A stretch of DNA of 64,000 nucleotides, taken from the NCBI GenBank assembly GCA_028671895.1, contig CM053794.1, positions 21,128,501 to 21,192,500 of the forward strand. The letters run 5' to 3'. Each line of letters begins with the position of its first letter. Within the stretch, counting starts at the first letter, position 1. The notes beneath the pieces were generated by a model that worked only from the letters and a program-made list of their open reading frames with translations, was not told the DNA's origin and did not search any database. This document shows, piece after piece, positions 11,877 through 24,300 of the stretch. The position numbers were made by a program, and so were the translations under genes. This DNA is from Oenanthe sinensis (Eukaryota; Streptophyta; Magnoliopsida; Apiales; Apiaceae).

Positions 11877-14637
11877 ATGGCACCGACAAGCACTATGCTA
11901 GCCAGCCTCACTTCTCAATCAAAGAAATAAAAGAATGCAGTTGTTCTTGTACGAGCAACCCGGATATGGGAGTCAATCAACCCCCAAAAGAAAACTCTCA
12001 TCCACACAAATGTTCTCTTTGTTGACGAAGAGGTAATTACCCAGCGTGATGTACTCTTTTCATGACATCTTCTTACACACCACCATACTAGCATTGCCAT
12101 GATATCATCAAAAATTCTTTGCCCCGGTATGATGCCCCATTACTGCAACTCATATTAGATTCGTCATATCATATTGCTTTCAAAATATGTGCAGGGTCTC
12201 AGATTGCCGCCAAAATATGGAACAATCAGAAAGATGCATACTTTCCTGATTTAATAACAGAGGGAACCGTTTATACCATTTGCAACTTTGTTGTGGTGGC
12301 AGCTGGGAAGGACTATAGGCCGGTGGACAGAGATTGGGTATTAAACTTTTACTATAGGACAAAAATTGAACCTACGCCAGACACAGGTGCAATCCCAAAG
12401 TATAAGTTCGACCTAACCAAGTTCAAGGATCTACCTCCCCTCTTCTGGAGCACCGGGCTTTTCATTGGTCAATATTCAAATTTTATTTCTTGACAAATTC
12501 AATGATACAACCTAATATGCTTTACGTGCAATTTGGCAGACGTAATCGGAATGGTGGAAACTGTTGGAGATATGGAACTGACATCAAAGGGAGCAAAAAA
12601 ATTGGACGCGCGAATCGTCGACAACAGGTCAGGCGACCATACGAGGAAACAATTATATTTACGCCCTCTCCAATCGACCAACATGCCAAAGGACCGATAA
12701 GCCTATGTCTTTAACAATTTCTATGCCTCTCTTCAGTAACCATCCTATGGTCGTTACTCTGTGGGAAGAAAAAGCCACTCAAATGCAGGACGCATTGTCG
12801 GCTGCAGCTGGCTGTGCGGCATTCGTGGCTATTACCGGCCTTCTGGTCAAACAGTACTCATCAGGTTTTTAATTCAACCGCTATTTCTAATTTAATTTAA
12901 GATTTAATATACCCCACTCTTTAACAGCTTAAATTAGCAATACAAATAACAAGCGCTTCATAATATTGCACCTTACAACCAATTTCTGTGCAATACTATT
13001 GATAATATATAAATAAGAACAAAATACTTTTTAAACTGGGCGTAAATGGTTACTGAGCACCATCTGTGCATAACCTGAACCTAGGAACTTATGGCAGCTC
13101 AGAATTTCAGATTCTTGGTTAGAATTCTGTGAACACATTCACAGTGAAATGTTTCCTTCACTATGGCTGATATCATACATGCCAATGTTATATGTTATTT
13201 TTACTCACCAGTCTGCATTCCTGCCCATAACTACAAGGCAACAGCTCAATGGTATCAATATTGGCAGACCCATAAATTTGGACAGGATAGTCCCAATATA
13301 TTAACTGATTTTTTTTGCTTGACAAATAAAATTATATGTTTCTAAACAAAAAGACTCAGCATAAATAAATTGAGAAAATATTAGTGGAAGGTGTGTGGCA
13401 TGATATGGGAGATTTGTTTCATGTGATTGAGTCTACTATGCGCATAACTGAAAAAACACACGGTTTATGTTAATATTTCCTTGTTAGCCTGTTTGAGCTC
13501 GATTTCTGCAGCTGCTTTTTCAAAGTCCTGTCTTCTTACTTTTGTTGAGAATAAGAGTTTCCTGGTTAAAACACCATAAAATCTTTCCGTTGCAGCGGGG
13601 TTGGTACTATCAAGTACCGATGCCACAAGGACCTTCTGCAACATAGATTACATTCCACTGAACAAACTCAAGGCAGACATATTGGCCGCTACCAATCATA
13701 CAGAGGAATCTTTGCCACAACCTCAAAGGACACGCTTGGTGGCAGCCAAGGCTGATTCGGTCAAACAGGTGACAATCCAAGAGCTTCTGGACACAAACAT
13801 GCCTGCACCAAAAGAGGTTATCGTATAATTTATCATTTACAATCTGCACTTTTACTTCAATCTCTGGAAACTCCCTATCCAATATCATATTTAACGATTT
13901 AACTGTTCTTACGCAGGTTATCCGCCTACTGTGTGAGGCCACAATAACACATGTATCACGCTATGATTCGTGGTTCTATGAATCCTGCACAACATGCACA
14001 TGTGCGGTACGCTACGACGGGGACACGTTTCACTGCGACAACTGCCCACAACCTATAAAGAATTGCAGGAAGAGGTACAACTCACCTCTTAAAAAATTTC
14101 AAACGAACACAACACAATGACAATACATACTGACCCCAGTAATTAGACATCTCAAACAGCCACTTTCTTTACATACAACCTCCACTATACTCTTGTCCAC
14201 CATACATAAAATAATTCATAAATTCCATCCAGCTACAAGGTTAACGTCGGCGTGCAAGACACCTCGGGGAAAACAACATTCACAATTATTAACAAGGAAG
14301 CTGCGCGACTTATTGGACTTCCGATTGAGAAAGTCATTAGCGAGCTTGGCCAGTTATACTACTGTTTCCATTCAGACAAAAGGTGCCTCCTTATATGAAA
14401 TAATTTGCCTCTCGGACTCTGAACCAACAGGACAATATCACTCAAGCCATCCCTCTGGTTATGAATAACATGAAAGGAAAGACGTGTCTGTTCGAGATCA
14501 GGATCACTGATTACAATAGCTTGGGCCGCGATTGCTACGGAGTTGCTAGACTGTCGGAAACCAAGGCCACAACTCCTAACGGTAACGTCAGCAGCACCGA
14601 GGAACCGGGGACATCAAAGCGACAGAAAACCACTTGA
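11877..14637 (+). pseudogene. RPA70-like copy 2, nearly full length but damaged
   Basis: Exons read by eye: 11877-12032 (VRATRIWESINP, VDEE), 12195-about 12470 (IWNNQKDAYFPDL, EGTVYTICNFVVV), 12540-12627 (VIGMVETVGDME), 12737-12864 (VVTLWEEKA, VAITGLLVKQYSS), 13596-13815 (VLSSTDATRTF...), 13917-14074 with the C-terminal zinc finger CTTC...CDNC, and 14233 to the end with FTIINKEAARLIGLP and FEIRITDYNS, finishing KRQKTT before TGA at 14635. The domain order (three OB folds, zinc finger in the last) is that of RPA70. Damage: TAA at 11928 in frame after the first ATG, a phase mismatch at the 12032/12195 junction, and TGA at 14396 followed by a frame change. A later start or RNA evidence could rescue part of it, but I read it as a pseudogene. 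Confidence 0.75.
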
Positions 14638-15235
14638 AACCCATGATGCTCAGACATATACCTGCCTTAACACCTCTCGTTTATACTCTGGACTGCTTTT
14701 ATGTTTCCTTTTATCATTTGCAGAATAATTTACGCTTTATGCTCCTCTTCCTCATCCGACTCAAATATAAGGTTATTCTCTTTGACCATACACTGAATTG
14801 GATGAATCGTTTGGCTTTGTACGACATGGGGGGCGCCCTGTAAATTATGTGTTTGAAATTTCAATTAGCATAGCACTAGGATCATCCTGCTGCCTTCAAC
14901 ACGATCTTCTTACAACCAATTGTAAATGGGTAACCTACAATTTATCCACCCATTAAACAGCTTGGAACTTGTCAACGGCCTATTTAGATATCCACGTGTC
15001 TCTACTGATTATTGTGGAAAATGTTCACATGTACCTCCTCACACAGGCATAATGGTCTGTGAACTAGATTAAATTCATATCGAACCGATGAGCTTGCCCT
15101 GTAGATGATTTTAATGCCCTGTGTTTCTCTGCTGGCTTGCAATATCTAACATAATTGGAGGGGAACACAATATTATACAGACTCAAATAAAATTAGACGG
15201 AATAGCTCCTTACAAAATACACTCACAAATTATTT
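14638..15235. other. RPA-like 3' flank with internal repeat
   Basis: Non-coding by inspection. The segment 15018-15100 (TGTGAACTAGATTAAATTCATATCGAACC) recurs in the same direction at 15680-15712, split by the inverted-repeat arm. Nothing else recognised. Confidence 0.5.
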
Positions 15236-15239
15236 TCAC

Positions 15240-15575
15240 ATTATATATTTTCGAATAAAACACCTCATACGGGTAATTGAGAATTCATACCGGTTCTGTG
15301 AGCCTTTTCCCGGCTCTTTACTTTCAATTATTATCATAATCTTCTCGTCACTTTCAGCTGCAGAATGAATCAGACCCATAAAACAGATTTCTGCTGCTAA
15401 ATTAAAACATATACACACAATGTTTTGGGAAAGATTGTATACTATTCATATGTATTGAGAGAATTGATTTCAGGGAGGCAGGGGGTAAGAACAAAGAATG
15501 ATCTTAACACTCTCGTAGGAAGAGTTAAACTTGTCGTTCACCAGCATATGATCAAGTAGCCCTGTCTGAACCTCA
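15240..15575 (-). repeat. Right arm of the long inverted repeat
   Basis: The minus strand matches 9370-9520 (at 15250-15412) and 8703-8800 (at 15480-15570). The small minus ORF at 15236-15418 is simply the inverted version of the ORF at 9374, which argues that neither is a gene. Confidence 0.7.
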
Positions 15576-17265
15576 ACATTCCGAAAATTTACAATCTATA
15601 ATGAGCACATTTCCTTTAATTTCGCGACTTGCCTATTCCGATCTTTGCGGAAAAGGGTCCACCTCTACCTCCTCAAACATGTGAACTACATCAAACTCAT
15701 ATCGAACCAATGAGATTGCTCGTATTTTAACTATACGGTTAAAGTACTTTAAATTATGTGTAAAAAAGTCAAACTACAAATAAAAAAAACAGAGGGAGTA
15801 TATAAAAATGTCACGTCAAATATGCTAAATTTTATATTAGGGTCCCAATTAACTGATTATCAATTTCAAACCATTTGTATTCACTTTATAATTTTATTCT
15901 TTATCTTTTTCTTCAATTTCAAACCATTTGTATTCATTTTATAATTTTATTCTTTATCTCTTTCTCATTACTGGAAGGCTGTTCTGAGCGGAAGGAAAGT
16001 AGAGGTAGAGGGTCTTATTGCTTCCCTTCACTGTGTTCAATCATTCTCGTGCTCTCCTTCCCCAGCATCTTAGTTCTCTTCCTTTTGAGGAAGATCCACC
16101 ATTTTTTAGAAAATTAGTGTCATCCGTCGATTCCAAAGTCATTGATAGAGTCAAGTCACGTCAAGTGTGCTGCGAATAAAGCATTTAATCAGTTAGCCTT
16201 CTGATTTTAGAGGCTCATAAAGGTCCATTTACGGGTCAGGGGCAGGGGCATAAAGGCCTGTATGATATCCTAGTGCCGTCAAGATTAAGAAAATATATTC
16301 TATCTATCCTCAATAATTATGAATGAGGCCAAGATCAGGTTTTGAACTGCATTATGTAATATCTGGACCATTTATTTTATTGACTCATAGATTATACAAA
16401 TATTTTACAATAATAATTATATTTTTTTATATTATATTTTACAAATATACTATGATTATATTTTACCTTTATAATATATTATATTTTGTAAACATAATTA
16501 TACTTTTATTATTTTTTCAAAAAAAAGTATATATAAACATATGATGTGTAAATATTAGTGAAATTATTTAAATAAAAATATAATTACATGTTAAAACTTT
16601 GAAGTTATTTAAATAAACTTTTTATACTATAATATGTCTTAGTATTTTGTTTAAATAATTTTTTATATTATAATATAATTTATAAAAATAAATTCAAAAT
16701 TTGTGTTTTTATAACAAAATTAAAAATTATAAAAGTTTTTGAATAAAATTGACCAAGAATTTAGCTTCATATTCTATAATAAAAAAATAATTTGGATTGT
16801 ATTAAAATAAATCAAATTAATTAAAACAATCAAAATTTCAATAAAAAAATTAATGTATGGGCGGTTCATGGAACCTGTCATATCACCCGGCCCCAGCCAA
16901 TACTGGTGCCAAGTAGTGAACTAATAAAATTAATTTTTATTAGTTCGTTTAAGAAACAAATTTATTAATTGTCATTAAATAATTAATTACTATCTAAGAT
17001 TGAATACGGGCAACCTTCAAACATATATCAGTTGATTGAGTACAATAATTAAAACCAAATTTAATCACTCCTAAATCAAACAGAAAACTTAATCACCTAT
17101 TGTTAAAATTTTAAAAATAAATAAGTATATTGAAAGAACAATAATTAACATTTGAAAAATATTTAAGTTTAGTAGAAGAGTGAGATGTAGACGATGCGTT
17201 AAAATTCCGAAGAAAAAACTAATAAAAATGTCAAAAAACTAATAAAAATATCAAACATATAAAGA
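15576..17265. other. AT-rich intergenic DNA
   Basis: Holds a two-copy tandem repeat at 15861-15966 and a hairpin-forming stretch near 16918-16948 (GAACTAATAAAATT and its inverse). No coding region is credible; the ORFs here are low-complexity. Confidence 0.6.
15861..15966. repeat. Tandem duplication, 53-bp period
   Basis: CAATTTCAAACCATTTGTAT starts at 15861 and again at 15914; the two 53-bp units are almost identical, so the duplication is recent. Confidence 0.85.
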
Positions 17266-17329
17266 CTCCCTACGGGAATAGATGAACATAAACATTACTC
17301 CCTACGGGAATAGATGGACATAAACATTA
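17266..17329. repeat. Two 32-bp units abutting the MITE
   Basis: CTCCCTACGGGAATAGATG begins at 17266 and at 17298. Each unit ends in ACATAAACATTA. The MITE start CTCCCTCCGTCCC follows at 17330 with the same 32-bp step, so the MITE's first bases fall in register with the repeat. Confidence 0.85.
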
Positions 17330-17643
17330 CTCCCTCCGTCCCATTGAGAACGATACACTTCTCATGGGCACGGAGACCAAGACATTCATTATAAAATGAG
17401 CAAGGTTAGATGAAAAGTGAGTAAAGTGGTGAGACCTATTAATATTTATTAATAAATTTAAGATAGTGGAGGAAAGTAGTGAGTGTAATAGTATTTTTAT
17501 ATTATGAATTTGAGATAGTGGATGAAAGTTAGTTGGTGTAATAGTATTTTTTATTATTAAAACTTTACTATTTTTGGAATGTATACAAATGAGAGGGACA
17601 TCCAAAAAAGGAAAGTGTATAGAATTGAATGGGACAGAGGGAG
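17330..17643. mobile_element. Stowaway-type MITE (Tc1/mariner)
   Basis: Non-autonomous DNA transposon of 314 bp. Termini CTCCCTCCGTCCCA and (inverted) TGGGACAGAGGGAG are typical Stowaway ends, and the flanks are TA on both sides (17328-17329 and 17644-17645), the target duplication of this group. The terminal inverted repeat extends inward, with GATACACTT on the left facing AAGTGTATAG on the right. No coding capacity. Confidence 0.92.
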
Positions 17644-17741
17644 TAACAATTTAAAATCTTATGTCCACATTTTCCTATATAACCGAGCCGTTGTTTTTGT
17701 CTGGAGACGTCACAAAATCCAAATCAGTTTACTCTCAATTC

Positions 17742-17925
17742 TTGGGTCTAACTTTAAAAGGAGTAATTTTGACCATCCATATCTCCCTTATTTTTAATCA
17801 GTTTTTTGTGATTAAAGATTGTATTTCATATATTTTTCATAAAATTTTTAAATATATAATCTATTTATAAATCCATCATTTTTATTAGGTTGTACTAGAA
17901 AAAAAGAAGATATTAACCAAAATGT
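17742..17925. repeat. 185-bp direct repeat, copy 1
   Basis: CATCCATATCTCCCTTATTT, CAGTTTTTTGTGATTA and GAAGATATTAA recur in the same order at 18356-18543. The second copy lies about 110 bp before the DC1 gene's TATA box. Confidence 0.85.
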
Positions 17926-18355
17926 AAAACAAAAAAAGGTTGATCTAATAATTTAGGGCAATTCATTTACCTACTACTAAAAACCGACGTCGTTTATGGA
18001 TATGTTTGTGTCAACTAAGTTGTTTTTGTGTGGAGAAAAACCCACAAAAAGTGAAGAAACGAAAAACCCACTTATAATAACCACTTATAATAACGTACAA
18101 AAGTACAAAACCCACTTGTACACTGGAAATTTCTGTTGCTAATAATTAAAATGTAAAACATTAACAATTTCCTACAGATGACTGGACGTCGTTATCGAGC
18201 ACATGAGCATATCAACATTAATACAAACAACCTATTGAGCAAGTCACATCTGGATCCATTCTATGCATGTTTGACGGCAGAGTATAGATTTTAGGATAGT
18301 AGAATCATGTAATTTCGAGACCTTTTTCGTTTGCAAATTCCAGCATCACCATCTT

Positions 18356-18543
18356 TTTTCGAGTCTTAACTTTAAAGGAATAATTTTGATCATCCATATC
18401 TCCCTTATTTTTAATCAGTTTTTTGTGATTAGAGATCGTATTTCATATATTTTTTCATAAAGATTTTAAATATATAATCAGTTTTTAAATCTATCATTTT
18501 TATTGGGTTTGTAGGAGAAAAAAAGAAGATATTAATTAAAATG
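18356..18543. repeat. 185-bp direct repeat, copy 2
   Basis: Second copy of 17742-17925, about 614 bp downstream in the same orientation. It forms part of the upstream region of the DC1 gene. Confidence 0.85.
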
Positions 18544-18653
18544 GTCCAGAATAAAAGGCAAGGAAGGAAAAGGGCATAAAACAATCAACAGGGCCTACTA
18601 CTCCCGAAAAGTCAAGAAACAAACACGTTGAATACACAAAAAATCCATTTTCC

Positions 18654-18661
18654 TATAAATA
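18654..18661 (+). promoter_or_regulatory. TATA box of the DC1-domain gene
   Basis: TATAAATA, about 109 bp before the ATG at 18763. Because it lies downstream of the ATG at 18628, it argues for the later start. Confidence 0.6.
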
Positions 18662-18762
18662 TAACCCATTTGATCCCCTCTATTTTTAGAGTTAATCAAA
18701 ACACCCCACTTATAATAATATTGCCTCTCCAAATTTCCTTGGTTTTTTTTCATCGAGTTTTG

Positions 18763-19806
18763 ATGGCAGGAATAGAAAAAGCAGTTAGATTCCTCCTCGC
18801 TATCCTGCAAATATCAAAATCTGGTTCGCCCATGGAGACAGACCCCTTGGTTTTTGGTGTCGCAACATATAGTTTACTAATTTACATCTTTGCAAACTCC
18901 CATAAGCAATATATTATTACTTCCTCCATGTTTCGTTTTTCGACTTGGCCAGCTCCTATAATATACAGTAATGTAATGGGTTTTGTTGGTTTCGTTTCCA
19001 TAACTTCTTTCATCTCCATTATCTTCTCATTTTCCAACACAATTACGGTAAGTGTTTATCTCCTTTTAGCTCTTATCTTTTCCGGGAAGTTACTACTAAG
19101 TTTGGAACGAGACACAAGAATGAGAAGCAACAGCAATAGTAATTTGCAGCCTTGTCCCGGTGGATTATTCAACTGCGACGCTTGTAATCGTCGCGGTAAC
19201 GGGTTTAGCTACCATTGTCATGTATGTGATTCTGATCTCCATGTTGCTTGTGCTTCTATCCCTTTGTCTGTTGCGCATTATTCTCACACACATCCTTTGT
19301 TGTTAACATTTAAAAACCCTTACGAAGCTAAAGGCTTTTCTTGCGAAATTTGTTCGAAAATCGGGTCGAAGCAATGGCTGTATAGGTGTGGCATGTGTGA
19401 TTTTGATGCACATTTGCATTGTGTCACCGGTGTAATCCCACCACCGCAGCCACAGGTGCATTTACACCAGTGTCAAGCTCCGGTGGTGGCTGGACGGTCG
19501 AGTGGTGGAACGTACGGTAAGATTCAAGGGCAGCAGAGTTTACCAGTGATGACCAACAGGCCGAGTAATGGAATCTCCGGTGGTATTCAGAAACAGCAGA
19601 GTTATCCAGGTGGAGGTGGATTAATGAGTGCAGCTCTACAGGGTCCAGTTGAAGGGGCTGCGCAACAAGTGGGACAGAGTCTAATGCAGAGCCTGGTGGG
19701 CGGCAACGATGGGGGAGATGGTACTACTACATCTATATATGTTAACGTTGAACCAACCGAAACTGAAATTGATGATCCGGGTGAAGCCGATACTCAAGGT
19801 TATTGA
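18763..19806 (+). CDS. DC1 (cysteine/histidine-rich C1) domain membrane protein
   Basis: Single-exon gene of 347 residues. Residues about 33-46, 71-92 and 96-113 are hydrophobic and look like membrane segments. Residues about 127-165 hold a C1-like half finger (CDAC...CHVC...HVAC) and about 175-219 a full DC1 unit (HTHPLLL...CEIC...CGMC...HLHC) that would bind two zinc ions. The tail is Gln/Gly-rich with repeated QGQQS/QKQQS motifs and an acidic end. DC1 proteins are a large plant family with roles mainly in stress and hormone responses; the ligand is unknown for most. I chose ATG 18763 (MAGIEKAV) because the longer frame from 18628 would begin upstream of the TATA box. The N-terminal membrane region joined to DC1 is unusual to me. 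No frameshift or stop is seen, so it is probably functional. Confidence 0.8.
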   Translation: MAGIEKAVRFLLAILQISKSGSPMETDPLVFGVATYSLLIYIFANSHKQYIITSSMFRFSTWPAPIIYSNVMGFVGFVSITSFISIIFSFSNTITVSVYLLLALIFSGKLLLSLERDTRMRSNSNSNLQPCPGGLFNCDACNRRGNGFSYHCHVCDSDLHVACASIPLSVAHYSHTHPLLLTFKNPYEAKGFSCEICSKIGSKQWLYRCGMCDFDAHLHCVTGVIPPPQPQVHLHQCQAPVVAGRSSGGTYGKIQGQQSLPVMTNRPSNGISGGIQKQQSYPGGGGLMSAALQGPVEGAAQQVGQSLMQSLVGGNDGGDGTTTSIYVNVEPTETEIDDPGEADTQGY

Positions 19807-22800
19807 AATAAATTAAATTGTTTGTGGCTTATTTATATTAAATTTACATCTTTTACAGTGATGTACATACTTTGCCCGTGTAAACAATTGATACGATACT
19901 GATGAGAATCAGTTGTTGATTTGTTGTCAAATGGAAGGGGGAACGTGTTGGTAGTTGTTGTCATCTTGTGCATATCCAAGTAATTGCGACTCCACTGTAC
20001 TTTTATTTAGTAGTTGTAGTATCTGTTGTGAAAAGTCAAAAAAGAATATTCAATTGGTATCTTTTCTACAGGTAGGCAAGATGTACGCACTTGTTCCCCA
20101 TCGTATTATTTGTACGTATCTTTTAAATATCGTCAAGTTTTATGAATTTTATAAATCTTTGTTGATTTCCGAATTTTCTAGTAACAAAAAAATATTATTC
20201 TGAGATGTTTTTCAGAGAAATCTCTTCTATTACACTAGTATATAATAGGGTGAGATTTTTTATTCTTGAAGAGCCATTTTCACCCTTTTAATCTTCTTAT
20301 TATTGTAATTTGTAAAGAAAACCCAATCGCTGCTGTTTTGCCTCCATCTTTTTCGATTATTTTCCTGTGAAAAAAGCCCTCACAAGAAATATTGGGGAAG
20401 TTAACCAAAGTGAGTCAGATCTCAACGGTGATGATCGAAATTAGGTTTACAAACAGAGATGTTGGTATGGCAAGTAACAACAGTGCGTCAATACGTTCTA
20501 TAATTTCAGGTAAAAGGCACAAGTGTGTTGTATCGGCTATTTATGTAATCGTGATAATTGAAGATGTTCATATACATACATACATACATATATATATATA
20601 TATATTACCGGAGACTAAAGGTAGTTATTCTTTCTTGTATTTAATTTCTATGATTAGTAGCTAAATATATATACAGGGGAATCCTCGAAAGAAAATCAAT
20701 ATTTTGGAGAAAACTAAGTAACTTTTATCAACCGTTGATTTTTAATTGATCTGATAGTTCATTTTAAATTAGACTATTAAATTAGAATATTAGTTTCCTT
20801 TTCAGTTGTTTGACATTTATTTACATATATTTGGAAACTATTACATTTTGTTAATTATATATGCTACTATTATAATGAACGGTGTAGATGATGGTCTCTA
20901 AGTTTCCTATCTAAAAAGTTTTCTCTAAATCCCTATATATATATATATATAGGCTATGTAAGTAATGGCGATAAATGAAGATAGTTTCAGGTTTCTTGTG
21001 TTAAATAGGACTCCTATTTACATTTTTAGTTATGTGATTGTGATTTTTTGTTAGTTTCATGATTTTTGTTTACTAATTTCCAAACTGTATGCTTCAGTTA
21101 CAATTCTCTCTCAGGTTAATACTTAGTTTGTAAATTTGTGGCCGCATCTTCATTTGTTTCATAGTGAAGGGTTATATATGGGGGTTATGATTTATAAAAA
21201 TAAATAAGAGGAGTAATAGGTGTAAGTTTGAAAGAAATATAGAAGAGATTGCTTTAGGGTAGGAAGCCCTGTGTGAAGGCAATTAAAAGGAATTATAAAT
21301 TTTCTGTCATAAATTTTATTTTATTTAGGGTAGAATTCCCATATTAATCTCCAATGCGTTTGCAATAGTTGAACAAGTCGTCTAGAATTGGGCTAAAAAG
21401 GTCAATAATAAACGGGGCATTGCATTCCCCTTCAACTTCAATGCACTTGAGATGCGGTATATCGGTTTATAAAATGACCAAACACTTAAAAATGTTAATT
21501 TCCATTCATCAAATCTTTAAATATGTATTATTTGGTAAAATTGAAACAGAAAGAATAGGAATTTGGAACTTCCTTCCTCCCTGTAGAAGCATGTATAATT
21601 TAGACTTATAGTGGAGCTGAGGATGTTTGGTCTTAGCTGATTCCTGATATGAGGTAAAAAGAAAAACAAAAAGATAACATTGTAAGAGCTCCTTCTAACA
21701 ATATAAAGCTGGAAAACGCAACAATTAATATTTGGGAAATGCAAGTAAAATATGGCATAGATTGTGATGGTCAGTAATGGAAATTGACGCAGATGGGCAT
21801 AAAATATGTGCTTCTAAAATATTGCTATATTTGGTTTTGACTTGTAGAAATATAATACAGGTACTGTATTATATATATATTTTTGACTTAAAGAAATAAT
21901 GTATGGGTTTTTAAATTAAGATGTTGTATACTTGTATTGGTCTGGTCTGCATATCCCATGGCTTTGATGTATTAGATCTTTACTATAGCAATATTTACCT
22001 CATGCAAATCCGTATTTCTGCTTTTCCATATGTGCTGCACGCCAAAACAGAAAAATCTTAGTCTAACCTGGTGTATCTGAGAGTAACCACTGGTTTGATT
22101 TAACAAAAAACTGAAATTTTCATTATGTTGGTCTTTGCAACATATACATTTGGAGGTTAGCTGAACTCCATTTCCTTTAGTTGCAGATTCTAAAGAGGAA
22201 CCTTTTATGATCATATTTTCCAACACAAAAAAAGCAATTGAAAAGAATCATTATTGTGTCATATCTTCTTGTGCTATATTAAAAAGGATCCCTGTGATCT
22301 TTGCAAGTTCAAATGTATGAAGGTATGTAATAAACTGACTTGAACTACCAGCTTCTAAGCAAATCCATCCTTTCAAATATTTTGAACGCCAATTGTCAGC
22401 TTCTAAGAAAAATCATCCTTTCATTTATTTGAAACGTTGAATTATTCCCTGAAAGAAAAAAAATGATTTTCTCTTTTCATAAAACGAAAGTGAATGATTC
22501 ATGTACCTAGAATCCTATTCCTGTTGCTACTAACAGACTGCACAATATTTCTTTATGGCTGGGTTTACATACTTAACGTTAGGAGGCCAGCACTTCTTTT
22601 ATGCGGTTTTAGGCACACCTGGTGCAGAGACCAAAAGAGAAAATAAAGATGAAAGAGCAAGGCATAAATGATTAAGGCCTCATTTGATACCAACTGACCC
22701 ATTCAAATAGCTATGGATGAGTGTGACAAGTTAATTCAGATTAAGTGCTTAGAGAAGGAGGGACAGTGGAAGTGTTTATAACTGATGAAATCAGCAAAGT

Positions 22801-22939
22801 GAGAGATAAAATAAGGATGCTGAGTCTTTGTAATTGCTGTTTCTCTTTTATATCTTGCAGTATCTCGGTTGTATATTAAAACATAATAAGTCAAAACATA
22901 ATATTCCATTTTTCCTATTATTTTGTGCTTTTTTAGACC
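19807..22939. other. Intergenic DNA, no gene recognised
   Basis: AT-rich with short TA runs (20583-20606 and 20935-20952). Small ORFs lack family resemblance and typical codon patterns. The first 400 bp probably include the DC1 gene 3' UTR. I see no RNA gene or transposon end here. Confidence 0.5.
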
Positions 22940-23242
22940 TTGAAAACTAAGGTTGTTTATTTGTGTAGAGTTCCTTGTGCAGGATCGAGGAGTTTCGTGT
23001 TGGTTGTTCCTATACTTGGTTGTTGTAATCTAAGCCGCCCTCCAATTGCTCTTGCTGAGGCTGTTTTAGAGAGGTGTAGCTTGTCGCTGCAGAAGCGTAA
23101 CGCTAAACGGAGGGCAGATATTTGTGCTGATTTTTTGAATACAACAGCTTGCACTACCAGGTTGTTTATAAACCAAATTATTGTTGTAGAGGGTCCCGCT
23201 AAAAAGAGGGGGCGCCCTAGAGGGTCAGTGGGGGTAATTTGG
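22940..23242 (+). other. Unrecognised ORF with AT-hook-like motif
   Basis: An open frame of about 100 codons contains KKRGRPRGS, which resembles an AT-hook (GRP core). The rest matches no family I know, and the frame runs straight into the first recognisable piece of the PSK SIMULATOR-like pseudogene. It may be captured debris or chance. Confidence 0.25.
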
Positions 23243-24162
23243 AAGGGACAAGCTGTTTGAGCGGGGTATGTGATGTTGTCGAGGTTTGGAGATCTATGTA
23301 AAGACTAAAGACCCACAATGGCACAATCTGGGGCGTTACTTTGCAAGGTAACTAAGCTTTCAATGTATAATACTCAATATAATCTGCTGCAAGACCGGAG
23401 ATATATAAAATTTATAAATGTTTGTGTCATCAGATTGGATACAGACCCTGTGACCCAGAAACAACTTAGAGAAGAGACTGAGAAAACAATGCAAGAATTG
23501 ACCAATCTGGCTCAGCACACTTCTGTAAGCTATTACACTTACTTTTTAGTTTCCCTAAAAATCGTCAGGGCATATGTACACTTTCTGAATGCTGTACATA
23601 TGTTTGGCTTGGAGTTTTCTGCAGAGTGTTGGATGCATCTAACTCATAAATTTTATGAGATATTTAAGCGATTATCAGATGTGTGTATATATATTTCCAG
23701 CGACTCAGTTGCAAGACCAACTCATGAATAATATGCAGGAACTGTATCATGAGTTGCATGCTTTAGACAGATTTGAACAATATTACAGCAGAAAGCTCGA
23801 GGAAGTTGAGCCTTTACATCTTCCCCGTAAAGTTAGATTCTTAGAATTGGAAATTGTTCTATTATTCTGAAGCTCAGTTATGATAGTTTACTTTAGCATT
23901 CACACTCAATATTTTCAATGATATGTGTTTTTTTATATACAAAGACCTCTCTTGAAATATATTTCATAGTTTAGTGATTTATATCTTGTGATATATTCAA
24001 CATTATCAGTCACTAGATAGGTATCGAAATTATTTCTACATAGCTATACACATGTTTAAATCAATCATTCTGTACCTTTTTATGACTATTTTTTCTAAAA
24101 TTTTGCAGAATTAACAATTTGTAAATAAATAGTTAAACAAATTTTAAAACTTTTAACAATTG

Positions 24163-24300
24163 TCGTGCTTGGCACGATAATCAAAACTTTTTATTAGTTT
24201 GGTCATGGGTTTTGACACCCGAGTTCACCTCTTTCTGAGTAATAAAGAAGGCTAAGCTGACCAGACCTTCCTCAGAGTTTGTTGATGTAGGGTTTTAAGT
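24163..24300 (+). mobile_element. tRNA-derived SINE (Au-like)
   Basis: An A-box-like TGGCACGATAATC is followed by a B-box-like GGTTTTGACACCCG, then CTCTTTCTGAGTAATAAAGAAGGCTAAGCTGACCAGACC split in the usual Au-SINE order (CTCTTT..., AAGGCT..., CC-rich end). Similar to 46205-46330. The copy is diverged. Confidence 0.5.

Noticed and set aside
18628..18762. Longer start for the DC1 protein
   Set aside because: The TATA box at 18654 lies downstream of that ATG.
20392..20664. ORF of 90 codons after the DC1 gene
   Set aside because: Includes a translated TA microsatellite and shows no family resemblance.
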